Under the pieces are notes generated by a model. It saw only the letters and a list, made by a program, of their open reading frames with translations. It had not been told where the DNA came from and did not search any database. From NCBI GenBank assembly GCA_900471485.1, contig UCEU01000040.1:133550-179990 (forward strand): 46,441 bases of DNA, written 5' to 3'. A program made the position numbers and the translations under genes. The stretch comes from Hyphomicrobiales bacterium (lineage in GTDB: Bacteria > Pseudomonadota > Alphaproteobacteria > Rhizobiales > Rhizobiaceae). Shown here one piece after another: positions 16,240 to 24,306 of this stretch (position 1 is its first letter; every line of letters starts with the position of its first letter).

Positions 16240-16755
16240 TCATTCGATAACGCCGCAGGCAAGCCTGTCGCCCGCATCGCCGGAGGGCTGGCTGCGGTAA
16301 TCGTCGGAATTGGCATGCACCATCAGTGCCCGGCCGCGGATGCCGTTCTTCTTGTCGTCAAGGCTGACCATGCTGTCGAAGACCTGCGCTCTCAGCGTGC
16401 CGTCTTCACCGACATACTGGTTCGGCATGTCGCCCGCGTGGGGACCCTTTGCGGCGAGGAAGCCGTGTTCGGTTTCGCCGGGATTGAAATGCTTGCCGGC
16501 GCTTTCATGATGCGAGGCGGCATCACATTTGCCGGTCTCATGGACATGGAATGCAACCCAGCGATTGGCGGGCAGGCCCGTGACCTCCACTTCGATCAGC
16601 ACCCCGCCACTGGCGGCGGCTGTAAGGGAGGCCCTGCCCGCTTCCTTGCCATCCTTGCCGACGAAAGTCGCGGTGGCCGTCTGCTTGTCCTGCGCCATCG
16701 CAAACGGCGCGGTGAAGGCGAAGGCAATGGCCGTCGCTACGAGAATGTTTTTCAT
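16240..16755 (-). CDS. sodC: Periplasmic Cu/Zn superoxide dismutase
   Basis: This 171-residue protein starts with a signal peptide ending AMA near residue 21, so it acts in the periplasm, where it converts superoxide to peroxide and oxygen. The metal ligands are visible in FHVHETGKC, in KHFNPGETEHGF (bridging His region) and in MVHANSDDY. The conserved disulfide cysteines lie in the first of these and in the terminal LACGVIE. Length matches bacterial SodC. It is convergent with the upstream plus-strand gene. A minus-strand terminator at 16811-16840 separates it from the EF-hand gene, so it has its own promoter in the 16756-16810 gap. A ribosome site (gaggag) precedes ATG 16755. Confidence 0.95.
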   Translation of the reverse strand: MKNILVATAIAFAFTAPFAMAQDKQTATATFVGKDGKEAGRASLTAAASGGVLIEVEVTGLPANRWVAFHVHETGKCDAASHHESAGKHFNPGETEHGFLAAKGPHAGDMPNQYVGEDGTLRAQVFDSMVSLDDKKNGIRGRALMVHANSDDYRSQPSGDAGDRLACGVIE

Positions 16756-16810
16756 GGGATTCTCCTCTTGCTACCGTTTCCAACGTGTCAGGCGTGGAGG
16801 TGTTCCGGCG

Positions 16811-16840
16811 CAAAAAGAAAAGCCGGCTCGAAAGCCGGCT
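16811..16840 (-). terminator. Terminator of the EF-hand gene
   Basis: Read on the minus strand, an agccggct stem repeated around a 4-nt loop (16821-16828 and 16833-16840) runs into a ttttcttttt tract at 16811-16820. This is a classic intrinsic terminator, 24 nt after the EF-hand stop. Confidence 0.85.
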
Positions 16841-16864
16841 CCGCTCACTCAGATCAAGGCTTCC

Positions 16865-17176
16865 TCAGGAAGCAAGATCGAAATCATACTGACCATAGGT
16901 GTTCTGATACAGCGCATTGGAGCCTGACGGCTCGACCTGCGCTTCGGTACCGCCGGTCGTGTTGATTCGCGCCATCATGAACGCGAGCACGCCATCGGAA
17001 AGCTTCGGAGCAAGGCTGGGAGCACCTTCGCTATCCGACAACTGTTCCATGATCCCCGGCTTTTCATCCGCCGCACGCTCGCTACGGCTCAACACGCCGT
17101 CGCCATTGGTGTCCAGTCTCGAGAGGGTAGCAAGATACGCGTAGGACGTATTACCAACTGATGAAATCTGGCTCAT
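16865..17176 (-). CDS. Small EF-hand protein
   Basis: This 103-residue protein carries one canonical EF-hand calcium loop, DTNGDGVLSRSE, with ligands at Asp22, Asn24, Asp26 and Glu33. A helix rich in small residues follows, with a Gly/Ser/Asn-rich C-terminal tail. No signal peptide is evident, so it is cytosolic or secreted by an unknown route. The open frame reaches 17188, but ggagg lies 5 nt before ATG 17176, which is chosen. A strong terminator follows. Upstream, a full CtrA-type box at 17285-17301 lies 109 nt before the start, shared with the divergent GGDEF-EAL gene. Confidence 0.85.
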   Translation of the reverse strand: MSQISSVGNTSYAYLATLSRLDTNGDGVLSRSERAADEKPGIMEQLSDSEGAPSLAPKLSDGVLAFMMARINTTGGTEAQVEPSGSNALYQNTYGQYDFDLAS

Positions 17177-17581
17177 ACAAACCTCCATTCACCGAATGCC
17201 GGTGATTGTTTGTACGCAATACGAAGTTGAACAATGAGAATGAAACGGTCGATAAACTGATTTGCGCAGCGCGTCAATAAGTTGTTAACTTGCCATTAAC
17301 CATCATTGACAAAGTGTGACTTTGGCGCGCCCGCGCCAGCGATACCGCGGCTTATTCGCGCTGATAGCGAAAAAACAATGTATTTTGCACCGCAACGTTA
17401 TATTAATGCGACCAGGAGATTATCTTTTCTCGTCGTGCAAACCAAAATTGATCAGATATCTCTTCAGAATTTCAGAAAGTCATTTTCATGCCTGGCGCCA
17501 AGCGTCAAAACAGAGCACAGGTGCTGACCAGACGCGGCGAGGAAACGTTGCGCCTAATGGCTCCCGTGGGGATTCGTCCAC
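17177..17581. promoter_or_regulatory. Divergent control region between the EF-hand and GGDEF-EAL genes
   Basis: This 405-nt gap is clearly more AT-rich than its neighbours over 17200-17480. It holds one strong site, a CtrA-like box at 17285-17301. AT-rich promoter-like sequence (aacgttatattaatg near 17392-17406) follows. Short open frames here have no ribosome site and are not called. Confidence 0.6.
17285..17301 (+). promoter_or_regulatory. CtrA-type binding box (TTAA-N7-TTAACC)
   Basis: TTAA at 17285-17288, seven bases, then TTAACC at 17296-17301 matches the full consensus of the alphaproteobacterial cell-cycle regulator CtrA. It lies 109 nt before the EF-hand start and 281 nt before the GGDEF-EAL start. 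It is the only complete match I noticed in the intergenic regions. Confidence 0.55.
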
Positions 17582-19456
17582 ATGGAGGCTGAAGCCCTCT
17601 TCAGGCGGCAATGCAACAGCGCCATTCAGGAAGACGGTTCCGCGGATGCGCGACAGCTGGTCAGCCTCGTGGTCAATACCTATCGGAGCCACAACAGGCA
17701 GGCTCGCGAACTTGAAGACCGGGCGCAAGCGCTGATCGCCGAGAACGAGACGCTCAGAGGGCTCCTCGTATCGACGAGCCACACGGCGAGCGAGTGGCAG
17801 CAACTGTTCGACGTCGTCCTGAGCAACCTGCCGCTGGGCTTAAGTGTTTTCGATGCCGAACAGAGGTTATCGACCTGCAATATCCGCTTCCGACAGCTAT
17901 TTGGCTTTGACGAAAACGATACTGTTCCCGGCAGAAGCATGCGATCGCTGATCGCCAAGATAGCCGGCAAGGAACAATCAGCCGAAGGCGTCCGACCCAA
18001 GACGGCGACTGCCGACGGCAATAGCCTTCGTCACCGCGAATGGCTCATGGACGACGGGAGTGTCATTCAGAGCGTCATCACCGTTCTTCCTGATGGCAGC
18101 AGCATCTCGATCCATGCCGACATCACCAGGGAGCGCAAGGCGGCCGAGCGGATCGCCTATCTGGCCCACCACGATCCGCTGACCGGGCTGCCCAATCGCA
18201 TCAGCTTCCACGAGCGGATCGATGCGGCGCTCGCGGCGCGCAAGCCGGATGAGCAGATAGCTCTCGTCCACCTTAATCTCGACCGATTCAAATCGGTCAA
18301 CAATACGCTCGGGCTTTCCGCTGGTGACAAGATCCTGCGACAGGTGGCTGAACGCATCAGCATGTCGGCAGGGCCCGGCAACATCGTCGCGCGACTTGGG
18401 TCGGACGAATTCGCCATTCTCCAGTGCGGCCGGCAGCAGCCTTGGAATGTCACCGCGCTTGCCGAACAGATCCGGCGCGAGCTTTCCGAACCCTTCTTTC
18501 GCGGCGACAAGGCGGTTGAACTCAGCGTCTCCATGGGCATCGCGATCTGCCCGCAGGACGCAACCGATACGGACATTCTCCTCAAGCACGCGGGCGTCGC
18601 CCTCGCTCAGGCAAAGCTCGGCGGACGCAAGGGCGAGCGGTTCTTCACCGCGGAGATGGAAGCGCAGATAGAGGCCAGGCACAGGCTGGAGGCCGATCTG
18701 CGCAAAGCCATCGAGCACGAAGAGTTCGAGCTCTACTACCAGCCCCTTTATGATCTGCAACAACAGCGTATCTGCGGTTTCGAGGCTCTTGTGCGCTGGA
18801 ACCATCCGACACGCGGTCGCGTGCCGCCAATGGAGTTCATTCCGCTGGCCGAAGAGGTCGGGCTGATCGTCGACATCGGGCGATGGGTGCTCCGCCGCGC
18901 CTGCCTCGATGCAAGCAAGTGGCCGGATGATATCAAGGTCGCCGTCAACGTCTCCGCCATCCAGTTCACGAGCAGCGAGCTGACTGAGGATGTTCTCACG
19001 GCTCTGACGGAAGCGAAGCTTTCTCCGGCGCGGCTGGAAATCGAGATTACCGAGAGTGTTCTCATGGAGAACCTCGACGAGAGCCTGCCGATCCTGCACA
19101 CCTTGAAGCAGCAAGGCATCCGGGTGGCGATGGACGACTTTGGAACCGGATATTCCTCGCTCAGCCATCTCAGCAGCTTTCCCTTCGACAAGATCAAGAT
19201 CGACAAGTCCTTCGTCGCCGGCATCGTCGACAACAAGGAAGCCTTTGCAATCATGCGCGCCATCATCCTGATGGGCGACGCGCTCGGCATGCGGGTGACC
19301 GTCGAAGGCGTCGAGGCCGCCGAGCAGCTTGCGCTTCTGAAACAAGAGGCCTGCGACGAGATCCAGGGCTATCACATCAGCCCGCCTCGCCCTGTTGCCG
19401 AGGTGCCCTGCATGCTGTCGGGCGTTCATACGCAGACAAGCGCCAAGGCAGGCTGA
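17582..19456 (+). CDS. PAS-GGDEF-EAL protein (cyclic di-GMP phosphodiesterase candidate)
   Basis: This 624-residue protein has a helical, probably coiled N-terminus (about 30-70), a PAS sensor (about 75-185), a GGDEF domain (about 190-355) and an EAL domain (about 375-615). The GGDEF signature reads GSDEF at 273-277, so cyclase activity is uncertain. The EAL domain looks intact: EAL at 401-403, an EITES segment, DDFGTGYSS starting at 518, KIDKSF and TVEGVE. It should therefore degrade cyclic di-GMP. No membrane segment is seen, so it is cytosolic. ATG 17582 is the only usable start, because the frame is closed by a stop about 25 nt upstream; a gggg tract lies 10 nt before it. Expression may be cell-cycle linked through the CtrA-type box upstream. 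Confidence 0.9.
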   Translation: MEAEALFRRQCNSAIQEDGSADARQLVSLVVNTYRSHNRQARELEDRAQALIAENETLRGLLVSTSHTASEWQQLFDVVLSNLPLGLSVFDAEQRLSTCNIRFRQLFGFDENDTVPGRSMRSLIAKIAGKEQSAEGVRPKTATADGNSLRHREWLMDDGSVIQSVITVLPDGSSISIHADITRERKAAERIAYLAHHDPLTGLPNRISFHERIDAALAARKPDEQIALVHLNLDRFKSVNNTLGLSAGDKILRQVAERISMSAGPGNIVARLGSDEFAILQCGRQQPWNVTALAEQIRRELSEPFFRGDKAVELSVSMGIAICPQDATDTDILLKHAGVALAQAKLGGRKGERFFTAEMEAQIEARHRLEADLRKAIEHEEFELYYQPLYDLQQQRICGFEALVRWNHPTRGRVPPMEFIPLAEEVGLIVDIGRWVLRRACLDASKWPDDIKVAVNVSAIQFTSSELTEDVLTALTEAKLSPARLEIEITESVLMENLDESLPILHTLKQQGIRVAMDDFGTGYSSLSHLSSFPFDKIKIDKSFVAGIVDNKEAFAIMRAIILMGDALGMRVTVEGVEAAEQLALLKQEACDEIQGYHISPPRPVAEVPCMLSGVHTQTSAKAG

Positions 19457-19527
19457 CACCCTGCTCGTTGCGACTCGAAGATGCCGGCGTTATGGAGTAG
19501 CTCCATTCATGCGCATACGGTGATTTA

Positions 19528-20172
19528 ATGTTCGAGGCAAAGGCCTTCACTCCGTTCGAAACGCTGGCCAGCGAGCTCATAGCCCATTCGCACGAAGGTG
19601 ACGACGGCTCGCACGACCTCGCGCATATCCTGCGCGTCTTCAAGAACGCGATGCGTATCCAGACCAAGGAAGGCGGGGACGCCAGAATCCTGGCCGCCGC
19701 CGTCCTGCTGCATGATTGCGTTGCCGTCGAGAAGAACTCGCCGCTACGATCCAAGGCCTCGGCGCTGGCCGCCGAGAAGGCATCCGCGGTGCTTGCCGAT
19801 CTCGGCTGGAGCGACGTCGATATTGCCGCTGTCGCGCATGCGATCACGACCCACAGCTTCTCCGCGAACATCTCGCCCGAGACACTGGAAGCGAAGATCC
19901 TGCAGGATGCCGACCGGCTGGATGCGATCGGGATGGTCGGCGCCGGGCGCTGCTTTTATATCGGCGGTCGCATGGCATCCGCGCTGTACGATCCCTTCGA
20001 CCCGGCCGGCAACGATCGCGCGCTTGACGACAAGCGCTATGTCATCGACCATTTCCAGACGAAGCTTTTCAAGTTGGCGGACGGCTTCCAGACGGAAGCC
20101 GGCAGGGCCTTGGCCGCCGAGCGCGACAAGCGACTACGCGATTTTCTCGCTGCATTCATGGATGAAATCTAG
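19528..20172 (+). CDS. HD-domain phosphohydrolase (YedJ-like)
   Basis: This 214-residue protein has the HD core of the YedJ-type group: His33 in SHDLAHILRV, His62-Asp63 in VLLHDCVAVEK, a His in ITTHSFSA, and the distal Asp in LQDADRLDAIG. These coordinate a metal pair that hydrolyses a phosphoester; the substrate is unknown. The ATG start lacks a strong ribosome site. A small perfect dyad, atggag-tag-ctccat, lies at 19492-19506 just upstream and could be an operator. The MOSC gene starts 10 nt after the stop, so the two are likely co-transcribed. Confidence 0.87.
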   Translation: MFEAKAFTPFETLASELIAHSHEGDDGSHDLAHILRVFKNAMRIQTKEGGDARILAAAVLLHDCVAVEKNSPLRSKASALAAEKASAVLADLGWSDVDIAAVAHAITTHSFSANISPETLEAKILQDADRLDAIGMVGAGRCFYIGGRMASALYDPFDPAGNDRALDDKRYVIDHFQTKLFKLADGFQTEAGRALAAERDKRLRDFLAAFMDEI

Positions 20173-20181
20173 GAGTACGGA

Positions 20182-21036
20182 ATGCGTATCAGCGACCTCT
20201 TCATCTACCCCATCAAGAGCGCGCGCGGCATCCCGCTTGAAACGAGCGAGATCGACGCCTTTGGCTTGCCGGGGGACCGCCGCGCAATGATCGTCGCGCC
20301 CGATGGCAACTTCATCACCCAGCGCGAGATGCCGGCGCTGGCACGTATCGACGTGCGGCCCGAGAGCGGTGGCTATCATCTGCAGATGGGCGACCGCGAG
20401 ATCGTTGCGCCGGCTCCCGAAACGGACCACCGCATGGACGTGTCGATCTGGAAAACGATCGTCAATGCTGCCGTTGCCGACGACGAGACCAACCGGGAAC
20501 TATCCGGCTGGCTCGAGCGCGACGTGAAGCTGGTCTTCTTCGATCGCGATGCCCGTCGCATCGCCAGCGCGGAGTGGGCGGGCGAAGGCACGCCGGTGAC
20601 CTTTGCCGACGGCTATCAGATCCTGGTGACGACAACAGGCTCCCTGAAGGCGCTCAATGCCAATCTGGCGCAGCATGAGGAAGGCAGCGTCGGCATGGAG
20701 CGTTTCCGGCCGAATATCGTCATCGATACCGATGAGGCATGGGCCGAGGACCGCTGGGCGGCGATCGAGATCGCCGGCATTCGCTTCGACCTGGTGAAAC
20801 CCTGCGCGCGCTGCATCATGACCACGCAGGACCAGATCACGGGCTCGCGCGAGGTACCCAACCCGATGCCGGCGATGGGCCGTATTCGCATGTCGGCCGA
20901 TCGCCGCGTGCCTGGCCCATTGTTCGGATGGAACGTCACGCCCCGCTCCAACGGCAGGATCAGTGTCGGCGATAGCGTGAAAATCGTGGAAGAGCGGCCC
21001 GAGGGCTGGGCCTTCAAGATCAGGGCGCGCGCCTAG
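20182..21036 (+). CDS. MOSC-domain protein
   Basis: This 284-residue protein has an N-terminal MOSC beta-barrel domain (about 1-110, IYPIKSARGIPL at 9-20) and a C-terminal MOSC domain. The latter carries CARCIMTTQDQ with Cys208 and Cys211. Relatives (YcbX, mARC) bind molybdenum cofactor and reduce N-hydroxylated compounds, the conserved cysteine acting as a cofactor ligand. No ferredoxin domain is fused at the end, unlike YcbX, so an external electron donor would be needed. An aggag site (20171-20175) precedes the ATG. It lies 10 nt after the HD gene and is convergent with recO, with only 26 nt between stops. Confidence 0.9.
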   Translation: MRISDLFIYPIKSARGIPLETSEIDAFGLPGDRRAMIVAPDGNFITQREMPALARIDVRPESGGYHLQMGDREIVAPAPETDHRMDVSIWKTIVNAAVADDETNRELSGWLERDVKLVFFDRDARRIASAEWAGEGTPVTFADGYQILVTTTGSLKALNANLAQHEEGSVGMERFRPNIVIDTDEAWAEDRWAAIEIAGIRFDLVKPCARCIMTTQDQITGSREVPNPMPAMGRIRMSADRRVPGPLFGWNVTPRSNGRISVGDSVKIVEERPEGWAFKIRARA

Positions 21037-21062
21037 TATCTATCCCGCGTGACCGGCCGCTA

Positions 21063-21824
21063 TCAGGCTGTTCGCTCTTCGGGCTGCGCGGCACTCGCCT
21101 TCAGAGCCTTGAGCGCGGATTGGACGAAGCCATGACGCGCCGAGGACGCCTCGACGCCGCGCGGCTCATAGACATGGCGATGCAGGAAGAAGGCCGTGAG
21201 GCGGAAGGCAGCGTTCAGGCTGTCGTAATCGGCGGCGCGGTTCTGGCTCGTACTCAGGAAGGGCGGCAGAGCCAGCATCTTTTCGGCCCATGGCGCGCCC
21301 GCATCACGGCTGACCGCCCTGCCCGACTTCGGCGAGACATAGACAAGATCGGTACGGCTGCCCGTGGCGGCGCACTCGTTGAGATCAAGACCAAAGCCGA
21401 GATCGTTGAGGACCGAAAGCTCGAAGCGGACGAAGAGTTCGCCCGCATCGGCGGCGTTGTGGAGATTGTCGAGAATGACCTCCAGCGCCTCGAAGAGATG
21501 CGGATGCGGGTCGCGCTCGGGAAGAAGCCGCAACAGCGCGCCCATCGCCTGAACGCCGTATACGGCGGTTGCCGTCTCCATCAGGCGCGCGGCACGCAAT
21601 GTCAGCGGCTCGACACGGAATTCACCAAGATGTTCGTCGAGGCGCGCGCGCCAAGTCACTTCGACCTCGTTGCCGGGCTGCAGCACCGGCTGCATCGAGC
21701 GCGAACGGCCGGAACGCACCATGCCGAGATGACGGCCGCGCTCGCGCGTCATCACCTCGGCGATGACACTCGTCTCGCCGTGGCGTTTGACGCCCAGAAT
21801 GATTGCACGGTCCTGCCACTGCAT
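21063..21824 (-). CDS. recO: DNA repair protein RecO
   Basis: This 253-residue protein mediates loading of RecA on SSB-coated single-stranded DNA in the RecFOR pathway. The N-terminal OB-fold is visible in MQWQDRAIILGVKRHGETSVIAEVMTRE-type residues 1-27, with the strand GRHLGMVRSGRS. The helical C-terminal domain contains the FELSVLNDLGFGLDL motif at about 125-140 and the single AATG cysteine region near it. Length is typical of the family. In other rhizobia recO follows era directly; here a receiver protein and a Crp/Fnr regulator lie between them, all on the minus strand. Confidence 0.93.
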   Translation of the reverse strand: MQWQDRAIILGVKRHGETSVIAEVMTRERGRHLGMVRSGRSRSMQPVLQPGNEVEVTWRARLDEHLGEFRVEPLTLRAARLMETATAVYGVQAMGALLRLLPERDPHPHLFEALEVILDNLHNAADAGELFVRFELSVLNDLGFGLDLNECAATGSRTDLVYVSPKSGRAVSRDAGAPWAEKMLALPPFLSTSQNRAADYDSLNAAFRLTAFFLHRHVYEPRGVEASSARHGFVQSALKALKASAAQPEERTA

Positions 21825-21889
21825 TGCGCTTTAAACCTCGAGCCAGCGGCGCATTCTAGCGCAAGCCCGGCGGCATGTCATGAAAGCGC

Positions 21890-22252
21890 TCAGGCGTTGG
21901 CCGGGAAAAGCTTGTCGAGGAATGTCCGCATTGCCGCTTCGTCGAAGGGTTTTACCAGCAGGGGTACATCCTGCAGATCGGGCGGAAAATCGAGCGTATC
22001 CGAATAGCCGCTGACAAAGCCGAAGGGGATATCCAGTCCGCGAAGATGGCGCGCGAAATCGAAGCTCATGACTTCGCCGAGATTGACGTCGAGCAGAGCA
22101 AAGTCATAGCTCTCGGCCTTCGCGGCTTCCATGGCCTGTTCCAGACTGCTGACGATACCGATCGTCTCGATGCCGAATGCGCGAAGCATATCCTCTGCTT
22201 CCATCGCAATGATAAGGCTGTCCTCGAGGACCAGAACACTGCTTGCGTTCAT
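21890..22252 (-). CDS. Stand-alone response-regulator receiver protein
   Basis: This 120-residue protein is a lone receiver domain with no output. The acidic pocket is Glu10-Asp11 (VLEDSL), the phosphorylated Asp55 lies in LLDVNLG, Ser81 takes the usual Thr/Ser place in FVSGYS, and Lys101 is in LLVKPF. It probably relays phosphate or acts by protein contact, as small receivers do; no histidine kinase is next to it. ATG 22252 begins the conserved fold and has a gagggg site 10 nt upstream. The frame stays open for 57 more codons to 22423, but that stretch is arginine-rich and unlike a receiver, so it is excluded. The stop lies 66 nt from the recO start. Confidence 0.87.
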   Translation of the reverse strand: MNASSVLVLEDSLIIAMEAEDMLRAFGIETIGIVSSLEQAMEAAKAESYDFALLDVNLGEVMSFDFARHLRGLDIPFGFVSGYSDTLDFPPDLQDVPLLVKPFDEAAMRTFLDKLFPANA

Positions 22253-22484
22253 GATCAATATGCCCCTCGCTGAACGCCGCTCTCGGCGTACACCGTTGTC
22301 TTCACCCGCATCTTTACCTCTGACGCCCCTGGCTCGTTGCCGAATGGCTCCTGCCATTCTCGCTTCAATAGCCTTTTTTTCCTTGCTGGTCGATAAGCAG
22401 CGAACCAGGAGGAAAAGCGGCACTGAACGACTCTATGTCCGCAGTTGCAGATTTGCATTTAAAAAAGACATAGAGGGCAGCGCT

Positions 22485-23237
22485 TTAGAGGAACGGGCGC
22501 ATTTCGCTGCTTACACCGTCCCATTCCGCGACACTCATCAGGCCATCAGGATCAAGCACTTCGCATGCCCTCTCCTGCCAGCGGATCATGCCGCGCTCGG
22601 CCAACTTACGTAGCGTCTTGTTGGTATGGACGATCGACAGCCCGAGTGTGTCGGCGACATGCTGCTGGGTGATGGGGATGGTCTTGTGGCCGTTGAAGAG
22701 CTTCAGCCTGTTGGCGCGCTGGTAGAGGAAGGCGATGAGATAGGCAGCGCGCTCAAGTGCTGTGCGGCGGCCGATGCTCAGCAGATGCTCGTCCAGCATA
22801 CGCTCCTCCTGCGCCGCCATCCAGGTGATGTCGAATGCGAGGGAGGGATGCTTGTTGTAGAGGGTCATCAGCTTATCGCGCTCGAAGACGCAAAGAGAGA
22901 CGGGCGACAGCGCTTCCACCGAGTGCTGCATCTCGCCCATGATCGTCCCCTGCAGTCCGATCAGGTCGCCGGGCATGACGTAGTTCAGGATCTGCCTGCG
23001 CCCGTCCTCCAGCGCCTTGTAGCGGAAGCCCCAGCCGGAGAGGATGGTGAAGAGATGCGCGCTGTGGGCGCCTTCTACGAGAATCGTCGCGCCGGCATCG
23101 GTTGCGAGTTCTCCCCGCTTGAACTTTGAAACGAAATCCAGCTCGTCGTGGCTGAACTCCCGGAAGGTCGGAAGCGGCCGCAATGGACATTGCTCGCATG
23201 GTGTCTTGAAGGCGTGGGTAGCCCGTGTGGTCGACAT
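22485..23237 (-). CDS. Crp/Fnr family transcription regulator
   Basis: This 250-residue regulator has a cyclic-nucleotide-binding-like domain (about 30-150) and a C-terminal winged helix (about 180-235, ITQQHVADTLGL then IVHTNKTLRKL). The N-terminus has CEQCPLR with Cys14 and Cys17, and Cys116 lies in SLCVFER. Fnr needs three N-terminal cysteines plus one central; the third N-terminal one is absent here. The recognition helix also lacks the E-x2-SR of Fnr/FixK, so ordinary Fnr boxes are not expected. Ligand and targets are unknown. A gagggg site lies 7 nt before ATG 23237. A terminator-like hairpin sits at 23254-23287, directly before that site. Confidence 0.88.
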   Translation of the reverse strand: MSTTRATHAFKTPCEQCPLRPLPTFREFSHDELDFVSKFKRGELATDAGATILVEGAHSAHLFTILSGWGFRYKALEDGRRQILNYVMPGDLIGLQGTIMGEMQHSVEALSPVSLCVFERDKLMTLYNKHPSLAFDITWMAAQEERMLDEHLLSIGRRTALERAAYLIAFLYQRANRLKLFNGHKTIPITQQHVADTLGLSIVHTNKTLRKLAERGMIRWQERACEVLDPDGLMSVAEWDGVSSEMRPFL

Positions 23238-23253
23238 TCATCCCCTCGAGTCG

Positions 23254-23287
23254 AAAAAACGGCACCCCCGAAATGGAAGCGCCGTTT
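23254..23287 (-). terminator. Hairpin with T-run between era and the crp/fnr gene
   Basis: On the minus strand aaacggc (23287-23281) pairs with gccgttt (23263-23257), and three more T residues follow, giving a six-T run. It lies 70 nt after the era stop and 16 nt before the crp/fnr start codon, so it may end the era transcript or act as an attenuator of the regulator. Confidence 0.55.
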
Positions 23288-23357
23288 CGCTAAAACACGC
23301 GGAATGCAGATTTGTTCCTGTTATCGCAGCGTTTTTCCGCCGCGATGAACGAGAAAA

Positions 23358-24299
23358 TCAGGTCGGGAAGTCCAGACCCATTTCGCGGAACCGCTCGGGA
23401 TCGTCGCCCCAGTTCTCGCGGACTTTCACGAAGAGGAACAGGTGGACCGGCTGCTCCAGGATTTCCGACAGCTCGCGGCGCGATGCGGAAGAGATCGCCT
23501 TGATGGTCTCGCCACCCTTGCCGAGGGTAATCTTCTTCTGGCTGTCGCGCTCGACATAGATCACCTGCTCGATGCGCACGGAGCCATCCTTGCGCTCTTC
23601 CCACTTTTCGGTCTCGACGTGGGAAGCATAGGGCAGTTCCTGATGCAGGCGCAGGAAGAGCTTTTCGCGGGTGATTTCGGCGGCGAGCTGACGCATCGGC
23701 AGATCGGAGATCTGATCCTCCGGATAGTACCAGGGGCCTTCCGGCAGCGTCTTTGCAAGATAATCGAGAACGTCGTCGCAGCCCGAACCGTTTTCGGCCG
23801 ACACCATGAAGGTCTCGGTGAAGGCGATCTTCTCGTTTGCGGCCGCGGCAAGCGCCAGGAGGTCCTCGCGGCGCACGCGGTCGATCTTGTTCAGCACGAG
23901 GATCTTCGGCTGGTTGACTTCCTTCAGGCCCTCAAGGATCGCCTCAGCGTCGCCGCGAATGCCGCGCTCGCTGTCGATCAGGAGCATGATCAGGTCGGCA
24001 TCCTTGGCGCCGCCCCAGGCCGAAGTGACCATGGCGCGGTCCAGTCGCCGGCGCGGCTTGAAGATGCCTGGCGTGTCCATGAAGACGATCTGCGCATTGT
24101 TGTGCGTGGCGATGCCGCGCACGACGGCGCGGGTGGTCTGCACCTTGTGGCTGACGATCGACACCTTGGCGCCGACGAAGCGGTTCAGCAGCGTCGACTT
24201 GCCGGCATTGGTGGGGCCGATCAGGGCCACGAAGCCCGAATGGGTCGGGCCTTGATCTTCGGTGGTTTCAGGAACCACGGTCTCTTTTTCTTCGGTCAT
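23358..24299 (-). CDS. era: GTPase Era
   Basis: This 313-residue GTPase binds 16S rRNA and guides 30S ribosome maturation. The G1 motif GPTNAGKST is at 28-36, followed by DTPG, then NKID; the C-terminal KH domain carries the IEQVIYVERDSQK and LGKGGETIK segments. The frame is open to 24350 but that would overlap rnc; ATG 24299, 7 nt after the rnc stop, gives the normal length with a short acidic N-terminal extension. rnc and era are adjacent in most bacteria, and here they form an operon with lepB and acpS. Confidence 0.96.
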   Translation of the reverse strand: MTEEKETVVPETTEDQGPTHSGFVALIGPTNAGKSTLLNRFVGAKVSIVSHKVQTTRAVVRGIATHNNAQIVFMDTPGIFKPRRRLDRAMVTSAWGGAKDADLIMLLIDSERGIRGDAEAILEGLKEVNQPKILVLNKIDRVRREDLLALAAAANEKIAFTETFMVSAENGSGCDDVLDYLAKTLPEGPWYYPEDQISDLPMRQLAAEITREKLFLRLHQELPYASHVETEKWEERKDGSVRIEQVIYVERDSQKKITLGKGGETIKAISSASRRELSEILEQPVHLFLFVKVRENWGDDPERFREMGLDFPT

Positions 24300-24306
24300 T
24301 GTCCCG

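Noticed and set aside
17306..17735. Short plus-strand frames before the GGDEF-EAL gene
   Set aside because: They lack ribosome sites and overlap the CtrA-type control region or the start of the real gene in another frame.
17978..19459. 493-codon open frame opposite the GGDEF-EAL gene
   Set aside because: The sense protein has intact PAS, GGDEF and EAL motifs; the antisense product matches nothing known.
22253..22423. 57-codon in-frame extension of the receiver protein
   Set aside because: The extension is arginine-rich and not part of a receiver fold; ATG 22252 begins the conserved domain.
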